This document shows, one piece after another, positions 52,000 to 61,947 of a DNA stretch of 64,000 nt (the stretch's first letter is position 1; each line of letters opens with the position of its first letter). Source of the DNA: Paenibacillus chondroitinus NBRC 15376 (lineage in GTDB: Bacteria > Bacillota > Bacilli > Paenibacillales > NBRC-103111); assembly GCF_004000765.1 (NCBI RefSeq), contig NZ_BILW01000022.1, forward strand, positions 1 through 64,000, in the 5' to 3' direction. Below the pieces are notes generated by a model that saw only the letters and a program-made list of their open reading frames with translations, had not been told where the DNA came from and ran no database searches. The translations under genes were made by a program, and so were the position numbers.

Positions 52000-52854
52000 T
52001 TACACATCGTATTCTAACTGTTTTTTCGCTTGTACGATAAACTCCAGGGGATTATTGATATCAGCCGCATTGTACTCAACTGCACCCATTTTCAAAACAA
52101 GTTCCACCCTGTATTTCTCCGCATATTCGCCGCGATTACGTTCTTCAACACTTTTTCTCAAGCGCTCAATGACGATAGATGCCCCTGGCCGATCCGTAAA
52201 TAGCAGCATGCCCCACATCGGATTCTCTTTATTGAGCAAATAAAGCGAATCGTTCGTGCGAATATTCGTTTGGCTCATTCTGGATAGATCGAGGACCGCT
52301 TCCATCAGCTGATCTTCACCAATCATTCGTTTAATTTCATCCCAATACTTCACACTGATCACCATCAAAGTTAAGGGAATATGATACCGAACAGAAAGTG
52401 CCATAAATACGGTTGCATCGGCTTGAAAAGAAAGCGTATTTTTCAAACTTGTCTTCAAGTCGACGGTTGCCAAGGATTGATTCTCTTTGATTAGCTGTTC
52501 GTTCTCCGACTGCAATTGCCGATTCCCCAGCGTCAAGAGCCAAGTTGCAAGTGTAAAGATCGGAGTCACAATGAGCCAAAAATAATTCTGCGTCCCGATT
52601 AAGCCGCCAGCGACAACCGTTTGGTACAAGGTGTACGTCCCATAGCCGAAGATGAACAGAATGTTTAGAATCAAGCCTGTTGTAACATTCGTAAAGTACG
52701 TAATAACGGCAATGAGAAAAGCCACATTGAGAAAAAAAATATTTTGCAGGTACAGATTCGGATTGCCCGCGGTGAAAATAATGCTTACAAAACACAATAG
52801 TAAAAACAGCAGGAAGCCGCCGTCCGAGATCATACTACTTCGTAATCGACTCAT
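52000..52854 (-). CDS. Degenerate GGDEF membrane protein, YdaK-like c-di-GMP receptor
   Basis: 284-residue protein with four or so membrane helices (about 12-110), a coiled linker (about 111-128) and a GGDEF-fold domain. The active-site motif is replaced by NKENP (residues 208-212), so no cyclase activity is expected. The RxxD inhibitory site survives as RTND (199-202), five residues before, the normal spacing for c-di-GMP binding. It overlaps the BcsB-like gene (ATGA), like YdaK in the Bacillus YdaJKLMN system. It probably activates the synthase when c-di-GMP rises. Confidence 0.85.
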   Translation of the reverse strand: MSRLRSSMISDGGFLLFLLLCFVSIIFTAGNPNLYLQNIFFLNVAFLIAVITYFTNVTTGLILNILFIFGYGTYTLYQTVVAGGLIGTQNYFWLIVTPIFTLATWLLTLGNRQLQSENEQLIKENQSLATVDLKTSLKNTLSFQADATVFMALSVRYHIPLTLMVISVKYWDEIKRMIGEDQLMEAVLDLSRMSQTNIRTNDSLYLLNKENPMWGMLLFTDRPGASIVIERLRKSVEERNRGEYAEKYRVELVLKMGAVEYNAADINNPLEFIVQAKKQLEYDV

Positions 52855-54938
52855 CGCAGATCCCTCCGCTTCTTCTTCGCATATTTACGAATCATTAAAA
52901 TCAGCGAGAGGATAACAAGCAAGGCGACAAGTCCAGCCGCGGCCATAAAGCCGAGAACATCTTTACGCGCCAGTATATCATCAAGCGCAGTAGATGGCGC
53001 TGAGGCAGCTTCTTTCTTAAAGCGATAAGCCTGGACGTTGCCATCTGCATCCGTGATTGCGCCATCGCCGAACACTTGCCATAGCGAGCCTTCCGAGCCG
53101 ATGAGCTTGGAGGCCAAGTAAGCATATTCCGGACGACTGCCCGTCACTGCCATAAGGCCAAAACCGCTTTGATAGGGAGAATCAATCAATTGTAAAGAAC
53201 CGATTCGTTTGCCATAGCCGGATTCAATGCTGAGTTTTTCGTTAGAGATAAAACCTTGTCCCCCAGCTCCATAGCGGAAATAAAGCTTATCATTGTTCGC
53301 CGCAATCACAGCGTTATCTTCATAGCTGCCGATCGCAATAATTTGACGACCTTTGAGCTGATCAGGTTGGAGGTTACCTGCTAAATATTGTACATTGCCT
53401 GTATTCGTCTGCGCATAGCGGCCCAGCAGATTAAATACATTTGTTAACGATTGATACATGTACACATCTCGTGTCGTCGGCAATACAACCGTAACTTGGT
53501 TATAGCTGCCATCACGTAGAAACGGATACGGATAGTTGTTGAACAACAGCTCCGTTCTGTCTTTTGTATTCAATTGAAGCAGCGAATCCTTCTCGACAAA
53601 GGCCCATGGCATCTGATCTTCATTTGCAAGACAGCTATTATTTTTAAGCTCAAGGTCAAATGCTGCTTTTACTGTAAAATTTCCTGAAATATTCAGGGTT
53701 TTCGGAATCGTAAGCTCCATATGATCGCCGTCGGCGAGCTCTGTGGAAAGCCTTTTACTCCCGATCGGCGTATCATTCACGAGAATCGTGACCAACGATC
53801 GGTCAAAATCGACATTCCGCGCATAACGAAAGTTGATGCGCAGCTTACTGCCGTCTGCAATGGAACGATTGCCCGGCAGGGAAATAAAATACGCTTTTTC
53901 CCGGTGACGGTCACCGACAAGCTTATCTCCGGACTCCGTCAGCGGCAAAGTACGGCTAACATTGACGGCCGGCGTGTCCACTTCCGTGGAAGCCAGTACT
54001 TCTTTCAGCGGCGCATTAATTTGCGTAAGCAGCGTTTGATTGGCTGCCAGCCGACCGGCCTTTATGAGGAGCGTGGCGTCGTTCGAAGTGATGACCAGCG
54101 TTTTGACTCCATTCAGATCGAGGAGCTGAAGAACGGCTTTTTGCGCCACGTCCCCTTCTTTGATCACAGCCTTCACTTCCGCAGGCAAATGCTCATAGAG
54201 ACTGACAAGAATGAGTGCTTTCTTGGTTTTCGTCATATCGCTGCTATAAGTCGTAAGCGGAATCGGTTTATCCGTCACTTGATTTACTTTAGCTAAGCCA
54301 GATAACGCATAGGTTGCAGCCTCCAATTCAGGAGCTGTGTTTTCCGGTGCAACAGCTATCGCAATTTGACCATTGGTAACCGAATCTTGCCCAATAAAAT
54401 GGCGTTGAAAATCCTGAATACTGTCTTGTATCGGCACACTGGAATAATTCACGGCAATTCTTGAGGATTTTGCGATTTGCAGCCAATTATCGCGATTATC
54501 GGTAGGCAGACAAGCATTCTGTACGGTTGGCGCATTCGTCTCAAGGTGCCCCTGTACCATGAGCGTGTTGACGCCTTTAATAATCATTGAAGCCGGCACG
54601 GTCAGATCCAGCTGCTGCTGCACCTTCTCTCCCAGCTGCGGTCGAAAAGAATGAAACGGCGTTCCATTCATATAGAGCGTGACGGAGGAGCGTTCATTTT
54701 GCAGGAGCTGTGACATCTGGTAGTCGAGATGAATGTCAACGCTGGTCACATTCCAATAGCTCTCTACACGAAAAAACTGCTGCGTATATGTAATGCCGCC
54801 GGTTAAAGATGTATCGGACAAATGCGTTTGCATTTGCCCGGCGGCAGGTGACTCGTTCTCTGCTTGAACTGTCGGTAGAAATAACCCCAGAAATAGAAAA
54901 ACACCTAATGCTACTCGCACAACACTACGATTCCACAT
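52851..54938 (-). CDS. BcsB-like exopolysaccharide synthase subunit (YdaN type)
   Basis: About 695 residues: signal peptide, large extracytoplasmic domain with two repeats of the BcsB type (TLYMNGTPFHSFRP, TILVNDTPIGSKRLS), and a C-terminal membrane helix (about 670-690). BcsB partners the glycosyltransferase and guides the polymer. The ATG at 54938 lies behind GGAGTTGACGACG. It is between the glycosyltransferase and the GGDEF-like gene of the operon. Confidence 0.9.
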   Translation of the reverse strand: MWNRSVVRVALGVFLFLGLFLPTVQAENESPAAGQMQTHLSDTSLTGGITYTQQFFRVESYWNVTSVDIHLDYQMSQLLQNERSSVTLYMNGTPFHSFRPQLGEKVQQQLDLTVPASMIIKGVNTLMVQGHLETNAPTVQNACLPTDNRDNWLQIAKSSRIAVNYSSVPIQDSIQDFQRHFIGQDSVTNGQIAIAVAPENTAPELEAATYALSGLAKVNQVTDKPIPLTTYSSDMTKTKKALILVSLYEHLPAEVKAVIKEGDVAQKAVLQLLDLNGVKTLVITSNDATLLIKAGRLAANQTLLTQINAPLKEVLASTEVDTPAVNVSRTLPLTESGDKLVGDRHREKAYFISLPGNRSIADGSKLRINFRYARNVDFDRSLVTILVNDTPIGSKRLSTELADGDHMELTIPKTLNISGNFTVKAAFDLELKNNSCLANEDQMPWAFVEKDSLLQLNTKDRTELLFNNYPYPFLRDGSYNQVTVVLPTTRDVYMYQSLTNVFNLLGRYAQTNTGNVQYLAGNLQPDQLKGRQIIAIGSYEDNAVIAANNDKLYFRYGAGGQGFISNEKLSIESGYGKRIGSLQLIDSPYQSGFGLMAVTGSRPEYAYLASKLIGSEGSLWQVFGDGAITDADGNVQAYRFKKEAASAPSTALDDILARKDVLGFMAAAGLVALLVILSLILMIRKYAKKKRRDLR

Positions 54939-54964
54939 CGTCGTCAACTCCGATCCTTACTGCC

Positions 54965-56218
54965 CTAGAAGCGTTCGGTTTTATACCATTTTGCTTCTCG
55001 CTTAAAAATGACGTCCTTCAGATAGGTGTACATGCCGTAAGCCGCCACGACCATCCACATTTGGCAGTAAGACACGTACATCAAAACAATAATCCACACG
55101 TTTGAGAGCCGCATTTCCCCTTTTTCCGTGATGAGCGTAATGAAAGTGCCCACGATAAAGAGAGTAATCGCCAGTACCCACAAAAATGAGCTAAAGCTTG
55201 CAATGGTGGTGCTAACATAGCCCAATGCGTGTAGAATCAGCAGCAAATCCGACATGACAAGCGAGGTCAGCAATAAAAAATAAATAGATAGAAAATAGCA
55301 AATATCAAATCGTATACGGCGCGCATCCGGATGGAACAGCAGCGGGATATTTTTTACAATGACGTAAATGTTCCCTTTCGCCCACCTTGTCCGCTGTTTG
55401 AACCATACTTTGACCGTCTGAGGCTCCTGCTCCCAGGTAACGGATTTAGGCTGGAACTTAATTTTGTAACCCATCAAATAAATGCGGAATGAAATTTCCG
55501 TGTCCTCCGCAATCGCCTTCACGTCCCAACCGCCGATTCGTTCAACGATTTCGCGGCGCATCAGAAAGTTTGTACCCGGGATCGTACATAGCTTAAACAG
55601 CTTCCAACGACCCGCCTGAGCCATCCATTGGAATGAGAGCGTTTCAATATTGATAAAACGCGTCAACAGATTCGCATTACGATTCCGAGTGCGAAATTTG
55701 CCGATTACCGCACCAAGTCCTGGATCCTGCGTGATTTCAGCGACGAGATAAAGCAGCGCTTTCTTCTCCGGGGTATTATCCGCATCGTAGATGGCGATCA
55801 ACTCGCCACGGCTTAGCTTGAAACCCAGATTCAAGGCGTTGGATTTGCCTTTACCACCCGTGACAGCATCCGTGTTCAACACAATCAATTGACGCTCGGG
55901 ATATTTCGCTTGAAGTTTAGCAAGCAGTTCTCGGCTATTGTCCGAGGAATTGTCATTAATCACAATTATTTCGTAGCGATCATGCGGATAGTCTAAAGCG
56001 AGCAGTGATTCAACGGTTTGCGTAATCACTTTGCCTTCATTATGAGCTGGCACCATGATGGAAACGAAAGGAGGTTCCCCTTTAATCGGAGGAACCGGTT
56101 GATTCTCAATCTGCATGTAATACAGATAGCCTGCCACAATCAGGATGATATTAATCAGCAGGAGTGACCAGATACATATCACAGCAATCAGCATTAGTAT
56201 GTCGGCAAGTGTCATCAT
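54965..56218 (-). CDS. Membrane glycosyltransferase family 2 (YdaM/BcsA type)
   Basis: About 417 residues with helices at both ends. Catalytic motifs of processive GT2 enzymes: NDNSSD (about 88), DAD (about 146), AEDTE (about 235) and QRTRW (about 277). It polymerises a nucleotide sugar into an exported polysaccharide. No PilZ domain, so regulation must come from the GGDEF-like partner. The ATG overlaps the stop codon of the upstream gene (ATGA). Confidence 0.9.
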   Translation of the reverse strand: MMTLADILMLIAVICIWSLLLINIILIVAGYLYYMQIENQPVPPIKGEPPFVSIMVPAHNEGKVITQTVESLLALDYPHDRYEIIVINDNSSDNSRELLAKLQAKYPERQLIVLNTDAVTGGKGKSNALNLGFKLSRGELIAIYDADNTPEKKALLYLVAEITQDPGLGAVIGKFRTRNRNANLLTRFINIETLSFQWMAQAGRWKLFKLCTIPGTNFLMRREIVERIGGWDVKAIAEDTEISFRIYLMGYKIKFQPKSVTWEQEPQTVKVWFKQRTRWAKGNIYVIVKNIPLLFHPDARRIRFDICYFLSIYFLLLTSLVMSDLLLILHALGYVSTTIASFSSFLWVLAITLFIVGTFITLITEKGEMRLSNVWIIVLMYVSYCQMWMVVAAYGMYTYLKDVIFKREAKWYKTERF

Positions 56219-57765
56219 TGTCTCCACGATTGCATGTATTTTCGTTTGTACATTCGGTGTCCGATGATAAGGAAAAGACCGAATAAGAAAAGCGATGTTC
56301 CGATTAAAACAATGAGTATTTTATTTTGCACGGAGAAAAGTCCGCTTAAACTTTTTACTTCTTGCTGCACATAGACATGTGCCGGATCAATATCCTGAAT
56401 GCGATTATTAAGCTGAATACTCTGACCATTGATTAGCAAATGCCCGTTCTGTGAGCTAAATTTACTCGCTGACGTTTGAACGGAGTGCTCCCCATTTTTA
56501 TAATCATCATACGTTGTCCAGCTAGATGTTAATGTCGTAAGCAGAGTCTCCAGCTTCGATGGATCGTTAGGAAATCTGTACACTATGGCCGTATTCATCG
56601 GCAGTGGATTCAGGCTATTACCTTCATCCGAATAGCGCAAAAGCTCTTTGGCATCAATCGTATATACTGTTGAGTGGAATGCAACAGCAGTATCGGAAGG
56701 ATCCCGGTATTGAACGGCTTTGTTAGGAAGAATAAGACCTGAATCAAAAAAAGAAAGTCCATCTGAAGCATAATGCTTATCATAAGTCCAATACATCTCA
56801 GCACTGACGCCAAGCGGTACGATCCCTGAGCTTGCTAAATGATCAAGAAAAGAGCCCAATTCATTCCGAAGCTTACTCACATCCGGAGAATCTGTAGAGG
56901 CAACAATCGGCGTTTGAACAATTATGCTGCCATTGCGGGCTTGCAAATGCTTAAGCGTCTCCATATAACGCTGCATCGCCGGGTAATCCCAATTACTGAA
57001 TACCGGCTGTATGCTGGCTACAAAAGGAATGCCTGCTTCATACAGCTGATCCGCCATCGCATTCACGAGTTCCAGATTTGAAAACGGAAAAATATCGCTA
57101 ATTAATACATAATGCTGCGGGGCCGCGGAAACTTCCAGCCAATCTTTCAACACATAGGAAGCTGCCAGTTCTGACACGTTGCCTTTGGACAAGTACGGGA
57201 TATACCCATAGTTGCCGTTTGCAATACTATATGGTGCTTCGGACGGATGCTTGGAGGATTTCACTGTCCCATATGATTTTCCTTCAAAAGAGGTCACCCA
57301 TGCCATGTTGCTAACAGGAATGGAGGTTTGGTTCAGATCACTAATCTTCAAGTTCATCGTATCATCCACCGTATGCTGCTCTTGAAGGTGCAGTGCTTGC
57401 TGAATCGATGTTGGAAGGCCGCTTCCAATTTGCATATACTTACCAGAGTAAGCTTTCAAGTCTTGTAAAAAAGCATCAGGAAGAATCCATTCATCCGATT
57501 TATTTCGTACGAGGATTACTTTATTAAAGCTGTGCAGCTTTCCCTCTTTATATTGCTCTAAGCTCAGCAGTGTAACTGGTGTAGAGAAGCCAGCTAAAAG
57601 CCGCTGCAGAGCTTCAACATTTCCTTCCTGCGGTGTCTTAAGCGCTTTGCTGTCATAGAGAAGCAGTACAGGATCCTTTGCGCTTTCTGCGGCTGAAGTT
57701 TGTCTTGGCACACTTAACGTACAAAATAAAACGAGAAGTGTGACGAAGAGGTATACTTTTCGCAT
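56215..57765 (-). CDS. DUF2334 protein, deacetylase-like (YdaL type)
   Basis: 516-residue exported protein: signal peptide (about 1-25), a polysaccharide deacetylase-like domain of DUF2334 type and a C-terminal membrane helix (about 482-503). HYVLISDIFPFSNLELVNAMADQL and PFVASIQPVF lie in the catalytic barrel. The zinc-binding His/Asp triad is not obvious, so activity is uncertain. It matches YdaL in the YdaJKLMN operon. Start behind AGGAGGGAGCGAC. Confidence 0.82.
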   Translation of the reverse strand: MRKVYLFVTLLVLFCTLSVPRQTSAAESAKDPVLLLYDSKALKTPQEGNVEALQRLLAGFSTPVTLLSLEQYKEGKLHSFNKVILVRNKSDEWILPDAFLQDLKAYSGKYMQIGSGLPTSIQQALHLQEQHTVDDTMNLKISDLNQTSIPVSNMAWVTSFEGKSYGTVKSSKHPSEAPYSIANGNYGYIPYLSKGNVSELAASYVLKDWLEVSAAPQHYVLISDIFPFSNLELVNAMADQLYEAGIPFVASIQPVFSNWDYPAMQRYMETLKHLQARNGSIIVQTPIVASTDSPDVSKLRNELGSFLDHLASSGIVPLGVSAEMYWTYDKHYASDGLSFFDSGLILPNKAVQYRDPSDTAVAFHSTVYTIDAKELLRYSDEGNSLNPLPMNTAIVYRFPNDPSKLETLLTTLTSSWTTYDDYKNGEHSVQTSASKFSSQNGHLLINGQSIQLNNRIQDIDPAHVYVQQEVKSLSGLFSVQNKILIVLIGTSLFLFGLFLIIGHRMYKRKYMQSWRQ

Positions 57766-57784
57766 GTCGCTCCCTCCTTATGCC

Positions 57785-59281
57785 TTACATCGCAGCCTCA
57801 ACTTGTTGATTCTCAGATTCTGCGCTCCATAACTGTTTAGCAATCAAATCCCTTACCGTAAGCAAAGAAACAAAATCAAAGGTTAATGTAAATAGAAATT
57901 CATGCTTCGCTAAATCCGCATCGCCCGCTCCAATAATAGAAACGAAAATCCCCGATAACCCCATGGAAATCAATAGAATCACGATAGGCAGCTTCGTTGC
58001 TTTACGCCATTGTTGCGAGCGAATCGCATGAATAAACGATGGGACATAAAGCCCTATAATGAGCAAAGTCCAAAGTAAAATAAAACCAAACGTTTTCGGC
58101 GCCAGCGCCTGCTTGAGCAAGCTATAGCCAGAAAAGAATACCGTGTGCGCACCAAATGGCTTGCCAACGGACTTCTCATAGTTCCCCATCGCCATGGGAC
58201 GGATACTAAAGCCGTCTCTCGCTGCGATATTAAGCATCTGTCCCGCTTGTCCAGGATGTGCGACATAGTAGCTAAGAATGGAAACAAAGCCGTATTTGCT
58301 AAAAAACTGTTCTTCAAACTGTGCAGAATCCACATCAAACGATTTATAAGGCTCGTAGTACTCACTGTGGTTCAAAATCGCATATTGCTTATCGATGCCA
58401 AAGCTTTCTAACGTTTTTTCCGGATCTGTTGAGCCCATCAATACGCCGCGAGTCATTGCATGAAACTTATTAATATTAACGAATTCTTTGGGGATCAGCA
58501 CATAGGTGCCAACTCCAACACCAATCAGAACTGCGAGGAGTCCTGCGGTTATTGCACGATACGATCGGCTTTTCCGAATATAAATGAAAAATCCCCCGAA
58601 TATGGCTGTCAAAATCCCAACCGGGGCGTTTTGCTGCTTACTTGCCGTTAAAATCATGGCACTAACTACGAATAAGCCAAGCATCACGTAATCGTTATAT
58701 CTTTTCCGGTATAACAGGAGTCCGCTTGCTACCATGAACATCGTCATGATCAGCATCACACTCTCACCGTATAAGGAATTAAAATAAGCCGTGTAGCCGG
58801 TGTCGCCAAACACAAAAACAACGATTCCCGCAATCACATAGCCGCGAAGCTTGGAAAGCTTCCAAGTTAATGCTTCAACAAGCAAATATATCGCAGCCGT
58901 ATAAAGTCCGAGATACAAGGCCGCTTGATACCGAATATCGAATGTGGTTGTGCCTGGATGGAACAACTGATTTAGGCCAATAGCCGCTTTTACAAAAGAC
59001 GATTGAGTCGAAAAAATAGTTGCTTGATTTTCGTTAAAATATTGAAAAATTCCGTACGTTTTGACGAAAAATCCAAGATATTGACTATCATACGTCGGTT
59101 CGTTGATGTAAAGCCCGTTGCTGTACAAAACTCGAAAAAAGTCGCCATTATCCGCAATACCGATATATGGATAAACAAACAGGGCGAGCACTGTAATGAC
59201 CAATACGCCGGCCGCCGCGGCAGCAGCTGGTGTTATCACGCGAAGCAGTCCTCTCAAAAAGCGATTCGTCACGACAAGCAC
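57785..59281 (-). CDS. Polytopic membrane protein of the exopolysaccharide operon
   Basis: About 498 residues with ten or more membrane helices and a large loop between the first two (residues about 36-115) containing NGDFFRVLYSNGL. Layout and loop resemble GT-C-fold lipid-linked glycosyltransferases of the WsfD type, but no catalytic motif is decisive. No counterpart is known to me in the B. subtilis YdaJKLMN set, so this is an extra gene. Start either GTG at 59281 or GTG at 59272, both after AAGGAG. Confidence 0.6.
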   Translation of the reverse strand: MLVVTNRFLRGLLRVITPAAAAAAGVLVITVLALFVYPYIGIADNGDFFRVLYSNGLYINEPTYDSQYLGFFVKTYGIFQYFNENQATIFSTQSSFVKAAIGLNQLFHPGTTTFDIRYQAALYLGLYTAAIYLLVEALTWKLSKLRGYVIAGIVVFVFGDTGYTAYFNSLYGESVMLIMTMFMVASGLLLYRKRYNDYVMLGLFVVSAMILTASKQQNAPVGILTAIFGGFFIYIRKSRSYRAITAGLLAVLIGVGVGTYVLIPKEFVNINKFHAMTRGVLMGSTDPEKTLESFGIDKQYAILNHSEYYEPYKSFDVDSAQFEEQFFSKYGFVSILSYYVAHPGQAGQMLNIAARDGFSIRPMAMGNYEKSVGKPFGAHTVFFSGYSLLKQALAPKTFGFILLWTLLIIGLYVPSFIHAIRSQQWRKATKLPIVILLISMGLSGIFVSIIGAGDADLAKHEFLFTLTFDFVSLLTVRDLIAKQLWSAESENQQVEAAM

Positions 59282-59292
59282 TCACTCCTTTA

Positions 59293-60417
59293 TTAATAAA
59301 CATAAGCGAGCAAAGCCATGGCATTGTCGAATGAATAGGCTTGCTGCGCGAGCTCATCTCCAAAGCCTCCATTCATCGGGCTTCCTTGGGTATGATTTTG
59401 AAACGCGTTCATTTTTGTAATACTCTCGTTATATAGCTGTTTATCCTGTGTTACAGAACCGATCATGGCCGTGATGGCATAAATCGCCGTCGAACGGACA
59501 TCGTTTAACGGCTTTCCATTTCGATCATAAGCGCCCACCAACGTGCCCGCGGTAACCTGAGCTTTTATCCATTGTAAACTGGTTGGTTTGGCTTCTCCAA
59601 TTTCAGCTAGGTTCAGGATCGTTAGTAGCGACTCGACCGAATTAATCTGCTCGGATTGATAGGCTTTCAACTTAAAATCGTACCGAGTTTGATAGAAAGG
59701 GAACGAATCCGACAAATAGCCCCCTTGCATAATCCCCAGCATGTCCGTTTCAAGCGCACGCTTCTTCCGATTCGAAACGGGAAGCAGCTCCATTGAAGCA
59801 ACATCTATGTAGCACAACGTAATAAATGAATTCGTCATCGCGTAAGTCTCGTCATAGAAATCACGCAGACGGCTTTCAGAAACGTTATAGGTATATAATT
59901 TATCTCCGTAGTACGCCAAGTCCTTCTTATAAGCGTCTGTCTGAAATGCTTCCCCCGCTTCGTCCAGCGCGCGAAGGATTCGAAAGTCGTCGACTGTTGC
60001 GTTAACGGTGAATTTCTTATTCAGCTTGGGGCTGTACCGGTAGCTAAGACCGGTTGGCGCATCGAACGTGCGTTTGGCAAGCTGCCACTGAGCGTCGAAC
60101 TTATCCTTTTGCCCGGTTAAGGCATAATAACGCATGAGCAGTCCGGCTGACTCGCTAAGTACTTCATGCCCGGTTGCGACTTCGCTGTTCTGATCGGTCT
60201 CTTGTAAGTTGGTATACGTACCATGAGGTCCGGTTAATGTTTCTGTTATAAAATGCTGAAGTGCATTGCGCTGCTCGGTAACGGGCACAAGCTGGCCATA
60301 ACCAGAGATGGGATTGCGGGCAAGCTTTTCTTTTCCGAAAACAGGCAAAGCTTCACAAGCTGAAAGTATCATGACGAAGGCAAGTGGAATCAACAAAAGG
60401 TTTCGCTTCATGCTCAT
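59293..60417 (-). CDS. GH8-like lipoprotein (YdaJ/BcsZ type)
   Basis: 374-residue lipoprotein: lipobox LSAC (Cys about residue 20), then an alpha/alpha-barrel of GH8 type. The acid segment EVATGHEVLSESAGLLMRYYAL (about 65-86) carries the expected Glu, and TVDDFRILRALDEAG (about 140-154) the Asp of the family. It likely trims or releases the polymer. First gene of the operon, 12 bases before the membrane protein. Upstream lies the divergent beta-lactamase-family gene. Confidence 0.82.
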   Translation of the reverse strand: MSMKRNLLLIPLAFVMILSACEALPVFGKEKLARNPISGYGQLVPVTEQRNALQHFITETLTGPHGTYTNLQETDQNSEVATGHEVLSESAGLLMRYYALTGQKDKFDAQWQLAKRTFDAPTGLSYRYSPKLNKKFTVNATVDDFRILRALDEAGEAFQTDAYKKDLAYYGDKLYTYNVSESRLRDFYDETYAMTNSFITLCYIDVASMELLPVSNRKKRALETDMLGIMQGGYLSDSFPFYQTRYDFKLKAYQSEQINSVESLLTILNLAEIGEAKPTSLQWIKAQVTAGTLVGAYDRNGKPLNDVRSTAIYAITAMIGSVTQDKQLYNESITKMNAFQNHTQGSPMNGGFGDELAQQAYSFDNAMALLAYVY

Positions 60418-60546
60418 TAGCTAAAGACTCCTATCGCAATCTTTTCCTGACTGCTTAGCGGGATGGTATAATCGTAGGATACCATAGTTAGCCCTAGTGT
60501 ATCACACGCTGCATTTCACTCAAAAGGTAATTAAAGGATGGATGGC

Positions 60547-61515
60547 ATGAGACTGGAACAGATGGCTGCCGCGCTAGCACCGCTGCATTTGGCAAGCTGC
60601 CTCATCGAACAACGCGGTGAACAAATCTTTGAACATTATCGCGACGAACAAAAAGAAACTGAAATTACGCGCATTAATTCTTGCACAAAAAGTGTTCTCT
60701 CGGCGCTAATCTGCATTGCCATGGATCAAGGGTTGCTGCCCGAGCCCGAAACGCCGGTTTCAGCATTCTTCCCTCAGCTTCTTCACGATGCTGATCCGAG
60801 GAAGCGGGAACTGAGAATCCGGCACCTGCTCACGATGTCCTCCGGCATGAACTGGACCGAATTTGGGGGTCAGAATTCGTTCCCGCAGATGACCAGAACA
60901 TCTAATTGGGCCGACTTCGTCCTGGCACAACCGCTGTCGGAAGCACCTGGCACCCGCATGGAATACAACTCCGGCAATTCCCAGCTGCTTGCTGCGATTT
61001 TAGTGCAAGTTACTGGCATGCCGGTTGCCCAGTATGCGGAGCAACAGCTTTTCGGTCCGCTTGGCATCGCGGACTACGCCTGGGAGACCGATCCGCAAGG
61101 TATTCATACCGGCGGATTCGGTCTCCAGCTCCGGCCGGCCGATATGCTGAAATTCGGCCGGCTTTTCCTGCAGGAGGGCTTGTGGGAGCACAAGCCCCTC
61201 CTCTCTAAAGCGCTGGTCGCCAGCTCCAGCGCTCCTGCCATCCCGGCCGCGCCGGTACCGCCGCGCCGCGGCTTTTACGGCTGGCATTGGTGGGTCGATA
61301 CGTATGAGGCTGACGTGAACGCAGCCTCTCCCTCGTCGCCACCAATGGACTACTACAACGCCTACGGCTTTGGCGGGCAGGCGATTTACATCATTCCACG
61401 ACTGGATACCGTCGTCGTGTTAACGCACGATGAGCGGAAGAAGAGCAAAATCCCGCTCCATGTGTTTCGCAATCATATTGCGCCGATGCTCGCCGCGCAA
61501 GCGTGCTTGAAATGA
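60547..61515 (+). CDS. Serine beta-lactamase-family hydrolase
   Basis: 322 residues of the class C beta-lactamase/esterase fold. Active-site motif SCTK (Ser and Lys, near residues 45-48), tyrosine motif EYNSGNSQLL (about 140-149) and GFGGQAIYIIP near the C-terminus. No signal peptide, so it is likely a cytoplasmic esterase or peptidase. I choose the ATG preceded by AAAGGATGGATGGC; 60538 is possible. High in GC, divergent from the exopolysaccharide operon. Confidence 0.85.
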   Translation: MRLEQMAAALAPLHLASCLIEQRGEQIFEHYRDEQKETEITRINSCTKSVLSALICIAMDQGLLPEPETPVSAFFPQLLHDADPRKRELRIRHLLTMSSGMNWTEFGGQNSFPQMTRTSNWADFVLAQPLSEAPGTRMEYNSGNSQLLAAILVQVTGMPVAQYAEQQLFGPLGIADYAWETDPQGIHTGGFGLQLRPADMLKFGRLFLQEGLWEHKPLLSKALVASSSAPAIPAAPVPPRRGFYGWHWWVDTYEADVNAASPSSPPMDYYNAYGFGGQAIYIIPRLDTVVVLTHDERKKSKIPLHVFRNHIAPMLAAQACLK

Positions 61516-61517
61516 AA

Positions 61518-61555
61518 AAGCAGTCCATAGCTGATTCCCACAGCTTGGACTGCTT
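61518..61555. terminator. Terminator of the beta-lactamase-family gene
   Basis: AAGCAGTCCA / TGGACTGCTT with an inner TAGCT/AGCT pair, followed by TATTGTTTATCC. Confidence 0.75.
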
Positions 61556-61596
61556 TATTGTTTATCCTCATGGCTCGCTGCCGTGGTTCAGACTTT

Positions 61597-61947
61597 TCAG
61601 GTGTGTGGTTCCTCGTATTTGGTCCAAGTTTTGTATCCATCAATATTTTCTTCCGATGTGTTTGAGGCATCAAATGTTCTGAAATAACTTGCAGTATATT
61701 TTATAAGTGGTTTTTCTTCTGAATGACTATAAATAATAAGATTTATATTGTAAATCTCACTTTTCCATTTTACGGATTTTGCAATTTCGTTTATGTTCTC
61801 AATCGTTGAGAACTGCTTAACGTTGGCCAATATAGAATTTAACGATTCTTCAGAAGGAACTTCTTTCATTTCAATGCTTATTGTTAAATCAGGTCTTGTG
61901 AACGTGCATTTAAAGTTTTTGATTGCTGGTATTTCTTTTTTTAACAC
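61597..61947 (-). CDS. Hypothetical protein joined to a truncated hydrolase
   Basis: 116-codon frame that begins at a GTG overlapping the end of the truncated alpha/beta hydrolase. It has no ribosome binding site. The sequence (KNFKCTFTRPDLTISIEMK, YKTWTKYEEPHT) is protein-like, with beta-strand character and no known motif. It is probably the 3' part of a longer gene whose 5' end was lost together with the hydrolase C-terminus. I do not recognise the family. Confidence 0.45.
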   Translation of the reverse strand: MLKKEIPAIKNFKCTFTRPDLTISIEMKEVPSEESLNSILANVKQFSTIENINEIAKSVKWKSEIYNINLIIYSHSEEKPLIKYTASYFRTFDASNTSEENIDGYKTWTKYEEPHT

